From NCBI GenBank assembly GCA_966211455.1, contig CBIHNI010000011.1:1-64000 (forward strand): a stretch of 64,000 bases of DNA, read 5' to 3'. Positions 6,864 through 16,166 of this stretch are shown one piece after another; within the stretch, counting starts at the first letter, position 1, and every line of letters starts with the position of its first letter. The stretch comes from 21-14-0-10-47-8 sp966211455. Its GTDB lineage: Bacteria > Bdellovibrionota > Bdellovibrionia > Bdellovibrionales > Bdellovibrionaceae. Under the pieces are notes generated by a model that searched no databases, was not told the DNA's origin, and was given only the letters and a program-made list of their open reading frames with translations. A program made the translations under genes and the position numbers.

Positions 6864-9800
6864 ATGATCAAATTTGGTCTGATCTTAGGGGTAAGCCTTG
6901 TGGTGATCCAGGCGGCCGTGGCGCAAGATAAGGCGCCTTTTAAGGACCGTCCGGGTAGCATCCCTTTAAAGCCCGAGCGCCCTGCTGCCGCTGACCTTTA
7001 TTATAAAGGTCGCGAACTGCAACCAGATGAAGCTCGTGAATTGGCGGATAAAAAGCTTCTGAAAAATGAGAAAGGCGAAACGATTTCTTTGGATCAATTG
7101 GATCCGGATCCGACATCCGTTGTCTGGAAACCTTATCCAACCAAAAATCATTGGCGTCCCGAAGCCGCAAATCAAAAAATCAATGATCTTCAATTGTTGG
7201 GGCTGCAAGAAAGCGGTGAAGAGCTGACCTTTGAATCCGAATTCGGTTCTCCGGTTGAACGCTACTATTTCACGGCGACGAAGCAAACGGCCAATGGACC
7301 TAAAACTTATCAGCTTCTTTTGGATTACAAAGGTCACAACATGCTTCTGCGCAAAGCCCTTTTGCGCAAGCTGGGTTATGTCGTTCCCGCAATGGATCGT
7401 CTGGCCAAGGTTCGAATCAAGTTTAAGACGGCCCTTGATAAAAAGAATATGGCACTGGATTTGGCGACGAAGACCTTCCGCCCGTTGACCCCGTGGATTT
7501 TGCCAGAAGGAATGAAGACCGTCGAAGAGCGCCAAGCGCTTTACGACAACGAGGACACTTTTTTAGATCTACAAGACGTCATCGTGATGGAAGGCCCGAA
7601 CGACAGCTTTTTTAACTTTGCTCGTGGGGATATGCCAGATGGCGTTCCGATGGGACGTCGCCTTTTCAATGCCTTGTTGGTTCCATTCAATATGACGGAT
7701 GCACCTGAAAGCTTGAATTGGTTCAAGTGGGTGAACTCTTTTATCAACAACAACCAACTGGTCATGCCTTACGAGGATGCCGGATCTTTCAATGCCATCA
7801 GCTATGAAGACGCACGCTGGATCACCCGCCGCATTTTAAAATTAGACCGCGCGCAGTGGAAAGAAATCTTCGATCAGGTTCGTATTCCTGAAGAAATCGA
7901 AGCTTTGTGGATGGAAAAGACGATTGCTCACCGCGATTATCTGATCAAATTCTTGCACTTTGAAAATGAATTTTCTCCGCTGAAAGCCAACGACCAAATT
8001 TCAATGGGAGCCCGCTTGGAAAAAGGCACCTTGAAAGGTGGACGCACGTGGTCCGGCTATGCTCGAAACTGGGCTGGCGTGATGCCGACTTCGCCTGCGA
8101 CGAAAGCGGAGATGATGGGCCTAGTGGAAGCACAGGCTGGCAGCTCTGTCGGAAAATCCATGATCTCTAAAATCGGGACTTACCTACCCGCCACCGATGT
8201 CGGATACAAAAAAATCGACCACGCTTTGGATGTGGCAGTTGAAAACTTCCTGACGAATATCAAGAACAAGACCAACGAGCCAATTCCGAAAAAATGGTTC
8301 TCGTTCAAGTACTTTGATACAGATGCCGGCCTTTCTCGTGATATCGTAAGCGGCACTTACATGGGAACCGACGCGCGTATTCAGGTTGCGGATACGATCT
8401 ATTTTGGCGCCGAAGCCGGATGGTATTACTCGCGCGATGCCCTTCCTGCCCGCGTCCAATTGGACGGTCAGGTCAAAGGTTGGTGGGTGACTTCGTATAG
8501 CCACATCAAACCCGTTGGAACGACGAAAGCCTTCTACGACGAACCTTTCCGCAACTTGATTGTGCCTTATTACAAAGCGAAGGCACGCCGTCCTTTAGAA
8601 GAAATGCAGTTGCAAAAACAGGTTTACCGTGCGGCGCAAACGGACGAAGAAAAATTGGCCGTTCAGAATAAGATCAATGCCTCTTTCAAAGAATTTGGAA
8701 AGCAGTTTGGTCAAGGCGAAGCCCTGATCGTTTCCAAATCCTGGGGTCCTGAATGGAATATTTCATTGGCAAAACCAGTGAGTCCAAACGCGACGATCTC
8801 GGCCTTCATGCGTGATCGCTTTACGGTGATGGACCGCCTGCAGGTTTACCGCAAGGACGAAAACACCGTTCAGGTCTACGTCGATCCTGCCCTTTTCAAT
8901 ATTTTCAGCGTCGGCCTAGGAGCATCCGTTCATGGCGTGCCGGTCTTCCGTTTCGCTTGGGAAGCAAAGAATGGTGTCGTTTCGACGAATCTTTTCGAGT
9001 TCAATATCAATCCGAAGCTCAGCGAAAATCCTGACTTCTTTGATAACATCTTAGCCGTCACGGCGGCTTTGCAAGGTGCAGATCTTGAATACTTCCAGTT
9101 GGTGCAAAAGAAACACTGGAAGATCGATCATGATTTCTCGGAAAAAGGAATTGATCTGAAGTTCTTATTCTTCAATCGTAAGACTTCAAATGCGACGGAT
9201 GAAGTGAGAATCACAGATAAAGAATCTCGCAAGTTCGACTATGTCCATCGCTATCAGGGCTATCGCAGCGGTATCGATTATCAAACATTGTTCATGGATG
9301 TGGCGACGGCTCTGGCTCGTCGTAAGAATCCGAACATCACAATCCAGGCCGCTGGATCGGGAAACCCTGCTGATACCTACAAAGGAAGTTCATCGGGTCG
9401 CATTGTGACACTGGATCTGCAGAAAGTGCCTCCAACCGCTAAAAATCCAAGTGGCGTTCGTTGGGAGACTATTATGGGTTCAGTTCGCTACTCTTGGAAA
9501 GGCTGGGATGCGAGTCGCAAAGAAGCCAATAAGACGCTGCAAGAAGCGAACAAAAAATTTGGTTTCGAAGTTTTCCATCAACACACATTGGCCCAGGCCA
9601 AAACAGTTCAATTCTACACGGTCGATGTGCAGATGTTCTTGTACTATGAAGCCTTCTATAACATTGCTCAGCTGACAAACAAACAGGTCCAAGAGCTCTT
9701 TGATAAATACTATCGCGTCAAAGACTACTTTAATGATGCTCCTTCACCAAACGGTTGGGTTGTTTCAATCCAAAATGATCTTGGTGGCCTGAGAAAAGCG

Positions 9801-10103
9801 ATTACCAAGGGTGACTCGAAAGCTGTCGCCTTGCATTTGACCGACATTCTGGATGTTGCTGAAAGCCAGTTGGAATTCCCGGCTCTGGTTCAAATGATCG
9901 GCGGACCGCAGAATATGTTTATCAGACCTAACATGGGTGGCTTCCGTGTTGGCGTTGAAGATGCGGAAGAACCAATTTTACCTATGACCGGCGGAGAAAT
10001 CGGCTCAAGCAAACCACAAGGTGGATTGAACGATCAATTGCAACAAATGGGTATTTCACCCGGAGAAGGCATGATCAGCTGGCTTCTCAACACTTTGATG
10101 TAA
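6864..10103 (+). CDS. Large secreted protein of unknown family (1079 aa)
   Basis: A 1079-residue exported protein that I cannot place in a family. A signal peptide (MIKFGLILGVSLVVIQAAVA, probable cut before QDK) is followed by a Pro/Lys-rich N-terminal stretch and a long mixed alpha/beta body. The body is rich in aromatic residues (WFKW, YYSRD, YYKAKARRP, YFQLVQ), and I found no cysteine in the translation. There are no membrane helices apart from the signal. The C-terminal 60 residues are Gly/Pro-rich (PMTGGEIGSS, ISPGEGMISW). The ATG is preceded by AGGAG at 6 nt. The subtilisin gene begins 10 nt after its stop, so the two are almost certainly co-expressed; the protein could be a substrate, partner or inhibitor/chaperone of that protease. 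Predicted location is periplasm, cell surface or secreted. Confidence 0.85.
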   Translation: MIKFGLILGVSLVVIQAAVAQDKAPFKDRPGSIPLKPERPAAADLYYKGRELQPDEARELADKKLLKNEKGETISLDQLDPDPTSVVWKPYPTKNHWRPEAANQKINDLQLLGLQESGEELTFESEFGSPVERYYFTATKQTANGPKTYQLLLDYKGHNMLLRKALLRKLGYVVPAMDRLAKVRIKFKTALDKKNMALDLATKTFRPLTPWILPEGMKTVEERQALYDNEDTFLDLQDVIVMEGPNDSFFNFARGDMPDGVPMGRRLFNALLVPFNMTDAPESLNWFKWVNSFINNNQLVMPYEDAGSFNAISYEDARWITRRILKLDRAQWKEIFDQVRIPEEIEALWMEKTIAHRDYLIKFLHFENEFSPLKANDQISMGARLEKGTLKGGRTWSGYARNWAGVMPTSPATKAEMMGLVEAQAGSSVGKSMISKIGTYLPATDVGYKKIDHALDVAVENFLTNIKNKTNEPIPKKWFSFKYFDTDAGLSRDIVSGTYMGTDARIQVADTIYFGAEAGWYYSRDALPARVQLDGQVKGWWVTSYSHIKPVGTTKAFYDEPFRNLIVPYYKAKARRPLEEMQLQKQVYRAAQTDEEKLAVQNKINASFKEFGKQFGQGEALIVSKSWGPEWNISLAKPVSPNATISAFMRDRFTVMDRLQVYRKDENTVQVYVDPALFNIFSVGLGASVHGVPVFRFAWEAKNGVVSTNLFEFNINPKLSENPDFFDNILAVTAALQGADLEYFQLVQKKHWKIDHDFSEKGIDLKFLFFNRKTSNATDEVRITDKESRKFDYVHRYQGYRSGIDYQTLFMDVATALARRKNPNITIQAAGSGNPADTYKGSSSGRIVTLDLQKVPPTAKNPSGVRWETIMGSVRYSWKGWDASRKEANKTLQEANKKFGFEVFHQHTLAQAKTVQFYTVDVQMFLYYEAFYNIAQLTNKQVQELFDKYYRVKDYFNDAPSPNGWVVSIQNDLGGLRKAITKGDSKAVALHLTDILDVAESQLEFPALVQMIGGPQNMFIRPNMGGFRVGVEDAEEPILPMTGGEIGSSKPQGGLNDQLQQMGISPGEGMISWLLNTLM

Positions 10104-10113
10104 GGACGATGAG

Positions 10114-13032
10114 ATGAAAAAACAAATCCTCGCCACACTTTTAGTCGCAAGCCAAGCCCAAGCCCTGATGAAGCCGGCGTCCACCATCAAAGGTGCGCCG
10201 ACCAACGATCCCTTCATTGGATATCAATGGGGCCTCTTCCCATCCGACCAATCCAATGAAAAAGAGCTGGATTCGACCCACAACGCGGCAAAGCCAATCG
10301 TGGTCGATCCCAAATTCAACATCGGTTGGAAAAATCTGGATGATAAAATTCAACGCGACGTGATCGTCGGAATCGTCGATAGCGGTCTTCACACCACTCA
10401 CGAAGATCTGACCAATCGCGTGTTGAAAGGATTCAATTTCACGGTCCCCGCAACAAAACCAAAACCAGTCAACCCTAGCGACAGTCCGGCTTCTGCTCCG
10501 ACAGATCCCCAAGCACCAGCACCCGTGAATCCGCAGGCACTGATTCTGAATGATGATATCGGACACGGGACGCATCTGGCTGGCATCATGGCTGCCAATT
10601 CAAACAACGGAATTGGGATCGCCGGGCTTTCAGGAAAAATTAAAATTCTTCCGATGAAGGTCTACACGAAGAACGAAGGCACGGGACAAGGAACGGCCGC
10701 CGAGAAAAAAGACAAATTCATCGATCGTATTATCAAAGCCATTGATTTTTCGATTGAAAACAAGGCCGACGTTCTGCTTTTCAGCTTGGGATGGCCACGT
10801 GCCGCCAACAGTGAAGCCGTCCAACAGGCCTTCAAAAAAGCGATCGATGCCGGAATCTTGATTGTGGCCGCTGCCGGAAATGACGGTCATGATGCGCAGA
10901 TTTATCCTTGTGCCTACCAAGGCGTGATTTGTGTCGCCGCCATGAATTTGGATGGCAAGATGTCCGACTTTTCAAATCGTGGTGGACATGTGGACGTCGC
11001 CGCCCCTGGCGAAGACATTTTGAGCCTGTGGCCGAAGGTTGAGTTCATGCGCTCGGATGTTCTCGGAATTCAAGGTTACAACTTTCGCTCTGGAACTTCG
11101 CAAGCGGCGCCATTCGTGGCCGGCGCGACCGCCATGCTGCGTGGAATGTTCCCGAACGAAACTTCCCAGCAGATTCGCGCCCGCATCTTGTCTTCGACAC
11201 AGCCTTGGGATTCACAAGTGGCTTCGGGTCTTTTGAATATCGAGAAAGCCACCCAAGTGAACCCTTCTCAGTTCCTTTACGCAAGTTTCAAAGGAGTTGA
11301 ATCTGCCGAAGTCGATCCTTCGACTTTGCAGTTTAAGATCCCATTGACGATCGAAAGAGGAAACTCGAAGGCTTTGCCGAAAGTGCAGGTTCAGTCTTCC
11401 CGTCCTGACACTCAGATTATCGGAGTCCAAAAGAAATCTGAAACCGCCAACAGTATCACTTATGAAGTCACGGGAAAGGTTGCCGATCTTTCCGCTCATA
11501 ACAAGCTCGGCTACACGGTCGATGTCAATGGCCGCAAATTTTCGAATCAGATTCTTTTGCAGGTTTCCATCGAGAAATCTCAGCAGCGAAGTCTTCCGCT
11601 TCCTGTCAGCGAGCCGAAAATGATCACGGATGCCGGGCTTTTGACCGTCTACAATCCGCGCAACAATTCGGATATTCGCTACTGGTCTTCAACCCGACAA
11701 TCGGACGGGATGAAAATTTCGGTTTGGACGTTTGAAAACGGAGCCTTCACCGAAAAATCAACCGTTCTTCCGGAGGCAGATGGTTTTATTGGCCGCTTCA
11801 ATATGGTGGCTGAAGACTTCGATATGGACGGAAAAACGGATTATATGATCGCGGCCCGTCACAATGATCCGGCCGACGACACGAAGGTGAAAGAGCTTCA
11901 TCTGTATTATTTGGATCAAGACTTGAAAATCACTCACGAGTTCAATGTTTTGAATAACGGTGCGAACTCTTTGCCGAACTTCCAAACGAAAGCCGAGATT
12001 TCGTTCGTGAAAATCACGAAGCCAGGAATGAAGCCATTGAAAGTTCCAATGTATTGGGACGTTGGCTTTATTCCAAACGAAGATATGAATCCACTTTACG
12101 CGAACGAGCCCAACAATCGCTGGCGCCGTCCTTACTACTTAGAGCCGATCAACGACAAAGAGATGGTGACTCGCACTTACTCGAACAACGAATCTGCCCG
12201 CATGATTCGTGAAGAGCTGCGTGTTGAATTGCAGAAAGCTGGCAAGACTCCCGCTTTGCAAGATGTCGATGTTTTAGCGACGACCGTGCAAACTCCGACA
12301 GATGCCCGCCTGGGTCGTGTTGGTCTTTTGGTTTCCGTTGGTCGTGGAATCGAATCGGATCTTTACATCCTGCCGATTTCAGACCTGAACCGAGCCCTTC
12401 CGGATCGCAAGCAGTGGACCGCAATTCCACGCTCTTCGATCTATATTGGCAACAATGAAGCGACTGAAATCTGGAACCTTTCAAAAGGAACGATCGAAAA
12501 TGATCTGCATTTCCAGGTTGGATATTCGTTTATCGCGGCTCGTTCGACAATCTTGAAGGACGGAAAGCTTTCGGATCAACAGTTTGGCCTTTCGGATCGC
12601 ACCGACAGCATCAAAAATATTTCTCGCACCTACGTTCGTGGAAATGATCGCGTGACCTTCTTTATGACGGCCGATTACATCCGCGTTCAAGGTCGTTGGA
12701 ATTCACAGACGGTCAACGCGAAGAATTTGATCTATCGATCGACTTTCTTACCGGGCCAGCTGTTCACCCAGATCACGACACCCGTTGTGGTTTCAAAAGA
12801 TCAAAATCCGGGAGTTCTGGTGAACAATGCACCAATCTTCTCAAATACGATTTTGACTTATTCGTTGGATTCACGCGGTCAGGTTGTCAGCCCGATTTCT
12901 CGCACGATCGAGCTTCCGGCAAATTGCTCTTTGCGAAATCCAGTGATCAACGAGCAGAATTATTCGAGCCTTGCCTTCCTTTGCAAAAAGGCGGACGGCG
13001 CTTACGAATTGAAGATGATCGACCTGAATTAA
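10114..13032 (+). CDS. Secreted subtilisin-family (S8) serine protease with C-terminal beta/FG-GAP-like region
   Basis: A 972-residue exported peptidase S8. The short signal MKKQILATLLVASQAQA is visible. The catalytic triad is complete: D89 (GIVDSGLHTTHEDL), H151 (DIGHGTHLAGIMA) and S329 (RSGTSQAAPFVAGA), and the oxyanion Asn is in VAAAGNDGHDA. A Pro/Ala-rich insert (about residues 112-142) separates the Asp and His blocks, which is unusual within the catalytic core. After about residue 390 comes a 580-residue non-catalytic part with an FG-GAP/VCBS-like calcium-loop segment (EDFDMDGKTDYMIAARH). It follows the 1079-residue secreted protein by 10 nt and has a TAAGGA ribosome-binding site. Probably degrades extracellular or prey/periplasmic proteins; substrate not known. 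Confidence 0.93.
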   Translation: MKKQILATLLVASQAQALMKPASTIKGAPTNDPFIGYQWGLFPSDQSNEKELDSTHNAAKPIVVDPKFNIGWKNLDDKIQRDVIVGIVDSGLHTTHEDLTNRVLKGFNFTVPATKPKPVNPSDSPASAPTDPQAPAPVNPQALILNDDIGHGTHLAGIMAANSNNGIGIAGLSGKIKILPMKVYTKNEGTGQGTAAEKKDKFIDRIIKAIDFSIENKADVLLFSLGWPRAANSEAVQQAFKKAIDAGILIVAAAGNDGHDAQIYPCAYQGVICVAAMNLDGKMSDFSNRGGHVDVAAPGEDILSLWPKVEFMRSDVLGIQGYNFRSGTSQAAPFVAGATAMLRGMFPNETSQQIRARILSSTQPWDSQVASGLLNIEKATQVNPSQFLYASFKGVESAEVDPSTLQFKIPLTIERGNSKALPKVQVQSSRPDTQIIGVQKKSETANSITYEVTGKVADLSAHNKLGYTVDVNGRKFSNQILLQVSIEKSQQRSLPLPVSEPKMITDAGLLTVYNPRNNSDIRYWSSTRQSDGMKISVWTFENGAFTEKSTVLPEADGFIGRFNMVAEDFDMDGKTDYMIAARHNDPADDTKVKELHLYYLDQDLKITHEFNVLNNGANSLPNFQTKAEISFVKITKPGMKPLKVPMYWDVGFIPNEDMNPLYANEPNNRWRRPYYLEPINDKEMVTRTYSNNESARMIREELRVELQKAGKTPALQDVDVLATTVQTPTDARLGRVGLLVSVGRGIESDLYILPISDLNRALPDRKQWTAIPRSSIYIGNNEATEIWNLSKGTIENDLHFQVGYSFIAARSTILKDGKLSDQQFGLSDRTDSIKNISRTYVRGNDRVTFFMTADYIRVQGRWNSQTVNAKNLIYRSTFLPGQLFTQITTPVVVSKDQNPGVLVNNAPIFSNTILTYSLDSRGQVVSPISRTIELPANCSLRNPVINEQNYSSLAFLCKKADGAYELKMIDLN

Positions 13033-13053
13033 TCCTTGCTTGAAACAGCGGAT

Positions 13054-14133
13054 CTACTCGCGCAGTTGGGTCCGCTGAACCATTTCCACCGAACCTTCGA
13101 AAAATTTCACAACACCTTCGCGCATTTCTTCGAAGGTCTTGGCCTTGGTGGTGACCGAGATCAGGCTGTGACCGAAGGTCAACCACACGCTGGTGGTGCG
13201 CACGTAGAAGCGCACTTTTCGCATCGCTAAGTTTTCACCGAAATATTGCCGACTTAAATCCATCAGCTTTAGCAGGCAGCGGCCGTACTCGGCACCCTCT
13301 TCTTCTTTGGTTTGGGGGGCCTTTCGGCCTTCGGCGATCAAGGGGGCTTCAAAACCCAGCGACTCACCCACTTGCCACAGCATCCAGGGGCGTGCGGCCA
13401 AAGCGCGGCCGGCCATCACCAGGTCGCAGTGGGTTTGCTCTTGCATGGCAAAAACATCTTCGGCGGTTTGGATGTCGCCGTTTCCGATGACCGGCAATTG
13501 GATCTCGTCGCGCAGTCTTCGGATCTGGCTCCAATCGGCCGAGCCCCGACGCTTTTGTTCGGCGGTTCGCGGGTGCAAACACACCCAGCTGGCCCCCGCA
13601 TCGGCGAGCCCCGAGACGAACTTGTGCAAGTACTGAAAATCACCCTGGGCACCGGCGCGAAGTTTCACCGACACCGGCACTGTCGAATGGCGAACAGTCA
13701 TGCGCACCACTTCGGCGGCATAATCCGAATCGCCCATCAGGGCCACACCATAGTTATGTTTCAAAGCTTTTTGCACGGGACAACCCATGTTGATGTCGAT
13801 GCCTTCGGCTCCCCAGTCGACCAGCTTTTTCACACTGCGGGAAATGAAGCTTTCATCGTTTCCCAAAATCTGCGGGACCAAGCCGGTCTCGATATCGGCA
13901 CGCATGGCTTCGGGGGTTTTGGCCAGGTCCTCGTCCGGGATGCGGCGCGAGTTGAGCATTTCAGTCGGCCACAAAGTGAAGGCATCGGCCGGCAGATAAT
14001 CCCGGACCACCAGGCGCAGGGCCACATGCGTAAGCCCCACCATCGGAGCCAAGCAAAGTGGGAAATTCACCCGACCGGCCAAGATCGGTCTGGGGATGGG
14101 TTTTGGGATTTGCTGCGGCTCTGCATTCGACAT
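13054..14133 (-). CDS. tRNA-dihydrouridine synthase family protein
   Basis: A second Dus-family flavoenzyme (359 residues) in the window. The TIM-barrel start is FPLCLAPMVGLTHVALRLVV. The catalytic cysteine lies in INMGCPVQKALKHNYGVALM, and the FMN/tRNA-contact segments KLRAGA, LHPRTAEQKRRGSADW, VIGNGDIQ and MAGRALAARPWM follow in family order. The motif around the cysteine is intermediate between DusA- and DusB-type proteins, so I give no subfamily symbol. The frame is open to 14283, but that would add a basic stretch overlapping purK; the ATG at 14133 gives a normal length. It is divergent from purK (43 bp between start codons) and convergent with the protease gene. Confidence 0.9.
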   Translation of the reverse strand: MSNAEPQQIPKPIPRPILAGRVNFPLCLAPMVGLTHVALRLVVRDYLPADAFTLWPTEMLNSRRIPDEDLAKTPEAMRADIETGLVPQILGNDESFISRSVKKLVDWGAEGIDINMGCPVQKALKHNYGVALMGDSDYAAEVVRMTVRHSTVPVSVKLRAGAQGDFQYLHKFVSGLADAGASWVCLHPRTAEQKRRGSADWSQIRRLRDEIQLPVIGNGDIQTAEDVFAMQEQTHCDLVMAGRALAARPWMLWQVGESLGFEAPLIAEGRKAPQTKEEEGAEYGRCLLKLMDLSRQYFGENLAMRKVRFYVRTTSVWLTFGHSLISVTTKAKTFEEMREGVVKFFEGSVEMVQRTQLRE

Positions 14134-14176
14134 GCAGGGCTTGTAGCATAGCTTTTGGATAAAGCATAATTTCCGC

Positions 14177-15322
14177 ATGCCGAAATCTTCATCCGCCAAA
14201 GCTTCGCTGTCCCCGCGCCGAAAAATCGGATTCTTGGGCGGCGGCCAACTGGCGCGAATGATGGCCCTAGAAACCCTGCGCATGGGTCACGAAGCTCACA
14301 TCTTGGCGGCTGCTGCCAGCGAGCCTGCAGCACAAGCCACCTCGAAGACGACGATTGGAAAATTATCTGATATCAAGGCCTTAGAGAGCTTTCTTCAAAA
14401 GGTGGATTTAATCACCTTTGAGTCCGAGTTCGCGCCGCCAGCCGCGCTGGATTGGCTGGAAAAAAATGCGGCCGACAGGGTCTTCCCGAAGCCCGCGATC
14501 ATGCGACTTCTGCAAAACCGCCTGAGCCAAAAGCAGACCCTGGAAAAATTCGGCATCCCCACCGCCGCCTTCTTGCCGGTGCGATCGGAAGCTGAACTTC
14601 TTCAAGCATTTGATGAACTGTCGGGTGCTTTTGTGCTGAAAAAGAATTTCGGTGGCTATGACGGCTACGGCACTTTTTTTGTGAAGAAAAAGCCTGATCT
14701 CGGGCATTTAAAAGAAAAACTGCAAAACGAGCCTGAAGGTTTCATCGCCGAAAAAATGATCCGTTTCAAACGCGAGTGCGCGGCGATTTTTGTCCGCAGC
14801 CAAAGCGGCCAAGTGATCGCACTTCCGCTGGTTGAAACTTTCCAAAGCCATGGCAAGTGCGATTGGGTTCGCGGCCCGATCACTCACCCCAAGTGGAAGA
14901 CTTTGCAGAAAAAGATCTTTCAGATGATGAAAGGGCTCGGCTACGTCGGCGCCTTGGGGGTCGAGATGTTCGACACCGGCGCGGAACTTTGGGTCAACGA
15001 GCTGGCCCCCCGCGTTCACAACAGTGGACATTACTCGCAAGACGCTTTGCTGGAAGATCAGTTCAGCCTGCACGTGATGGCAGGTCTAGGCGAGAAACTT
15101 CAGAGCCCGAAAATCTTGGCCGCGCAGTTTGTGATGACCAATCTTTTGGGCGAAAGCGCGAACGCTTTGACCCCACCCGCGGAACTTTCGGGGCGGCTGC
15201 ATCTGTATGGAAAATCGGAAAACCGCCCGGGTCGGAAAATGGGTCACGTCAATTACCTGGGACCCAAGGGTCCAGCTCTTTTGAAGCAAGCTTTAAAGGA
15301 AAGGAAGAAGTTCCAGTTATGA
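14177..15322 (+). CDS. purK: N5-carboxyaminoimidazole ribonucleotide synthase
   Basis: PurK converts aminoimidazole ribonucleotide, bicarbonate and ATP to N5-CAIR in de novo purine synthesis. The ATP-grasp enzyme shows the N-terminal KIGFLGGGQLARMMALET, the FESEF segment, KKNFGGYDGYGTFFV (ATP-binding lysine loop), the GALGVEMF strand and the metal-binding WVNELAPRVHNSGHYS near the C-terminal part. It is 381 residues long, normal for the family. The stop overlaps the purE start (ATGA), so the two consecutive enzymes are translationally coupled. Confidence 0.96.
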   Translation: MPKSSSAKASLSPRRKIGFLGGGQLARMMALETLRMGHEAHILAAAASEPAAQATSKTTIGKLSDIKALESFLQKVDLITFESEFAPPAALDWLEKNAADRVFPKPAIMRLLQNRLSQKQTLEKFGIPTAAFLPVRSEAELLQAFDELSGAFVLKKNFGGYDGYGTFFVKKKPDLGHLKEKLQNEPEGFIAEKMIRFKRECAAIFVRSQSGQVIALPLVETFQSHGKCDWVRGPITHPKWKTLQKKIFQMMKGLGYVGALGVEMFDTGAELWVNELAPRVHNSGHYSQDALLEDQFSLHVMAGLGEKLQSPKILAAQFVMTNLLGESANALTPPAELSGRLHLYGKSENRPGRKMGHVNYLGPKGPALLKQALKERKKFQL

Positions 15323-15816
15323 AAAAGAAAGTCGCCATCATCATGGGAAGCCAAACGGACCTTGCGATCATGAAACAGGCGGCCGACCAATTGGACAGTC
15401 TTCAAATCCCCTACCACATCGAAATCGTTTCGGCCCACCGAACCCCGGAAAAGATGGTCGACTTTGCCAAGACCGCAGCCGATCGCGGATTTCAAGTCAT
15501 CATCGCCGGAGCCGGGGGCGCCGCCCACCTACCTGGAATGGTCGCCTCCCTGACAACACTGCCGGTGATCGGCGTGCCGATTCAGCTGGGAAGCCTGAAG
15601 GGCCTGGATGCTTTGCTGAGCATCGTGCAAATGCCAAAGGGAATCCCGGTCGCGACGGTTGCGATCGACAACGCTTTGAACGCGGGCCTTCTGGCCGCCC
15701 GAATCCTGGGTTCGTCGGATGCGAAGATTGCCAAAAAGCTGCAGGCCTTTCAGAAATCACAAGTGAAGAAGGTCCGCGCGATGAACAAGGTTCTGCGCAA
15801 GCGAAAGCCGCGGTGA
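15319..15816 (+). CDS. purE: N5-carboxyaminoimidazole ribonucleotide mutase, class I PurE
   Basis: PurE moves the carboxyl group of N5-CAIR to C4, giving CAIR, and works directly after PurK. The 165-residue protein has IIMGSQTDLAIM (phosphate loop), EIVSAHRTPEKM with the catalytic histidine, and IAGAGGAAHLPGM, the signature of class I (mutase) PurE. The class fits the presence of PurK. It overlaps purK by 4 nt. A short Lys/Arg-rich tail ends the protein. A composite palindromic repeat begins about 12 nt past its stop. Confidence 0.96.
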   Translation: MKKKVAIIMGSQTDLAIMKQAADQLDSLQIPYHIEIVSAHRTPEKMVDFAKTAADRGFQVIIAGAGGAAHLPGMVASLTTLPVIGVPIQLGSLKGLDALLSIVQMPKGIPVATVAIDNALNAGLLAARILGSSDAKIAKKLQAFQKSQVKKVRAMNKVLRKRKPR

Positions 15817-15828
15817 TCGCTTTGTTTG

Positions 15829-16094
15829 TTCGGATTGCTCGTCACAGCGGTACCTGGCCGGCCGCGCCTTGGTGTAATTGTCGGTGCATTCGTCCACACA
15901 GCCACGGATCTCCGTTTCTTTGAGGTGGGTCTTTAAGTTCCCTCACAAAGTCTGGAACCAGTTGGTTCCGAACTTTGTGAGGTAGGTGTCTGATGCCCTC
16001 CTCAGAGAAATGACTTCCAATTGGGAGTCATCTCTCTGAGGTCACCAACACAACAAAATCTACAAAAGTGATTTTCCCCACACGATACGCGAAA
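15829..16094. repeat. Composite intergenic repeat, copy A (two hairpins, internally deleted tail)
   Basis: This gap between convergent purE and the HD-GYP gene is filled by a repeat shared with 19601-19945. Shared parts are a GC-rich leader (GTCCACACAGCCACGG, TTTGAGGTGGGTCTTTAAG), then hairpin 1 (15941-15982: CCTCACAAAG arm, GGAACC/GGTTCC inner stem) and hairpin 2 (about 16000-16041: CTCAGAGA/TCTCTGAG arms). The tail reads TTTTCCCCACACGATACGCG. In copy B about 80 extra bases with two more hairpins sit between TTTTCCCC and ATACGCG, so copy A looks like a deletion derivative. The hairpins could also serve as terminators for the two converging genes. Confidence 0.85.
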
Positions 16095-16166
16095 GACTCC
16101 ACAGCCCAAGAAAAAAGAACCACGAGACAAAGCAAGAACCTGCAATCCCTGCAGTCCCCGCCCCAT

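Noticed and set aside
13312..14151. Long plus-strand frame opposite the second dus gene
   Set aside because: His/Gly/Arg-rich shadow of the dus gene, which has complete family motifs on the other strand.
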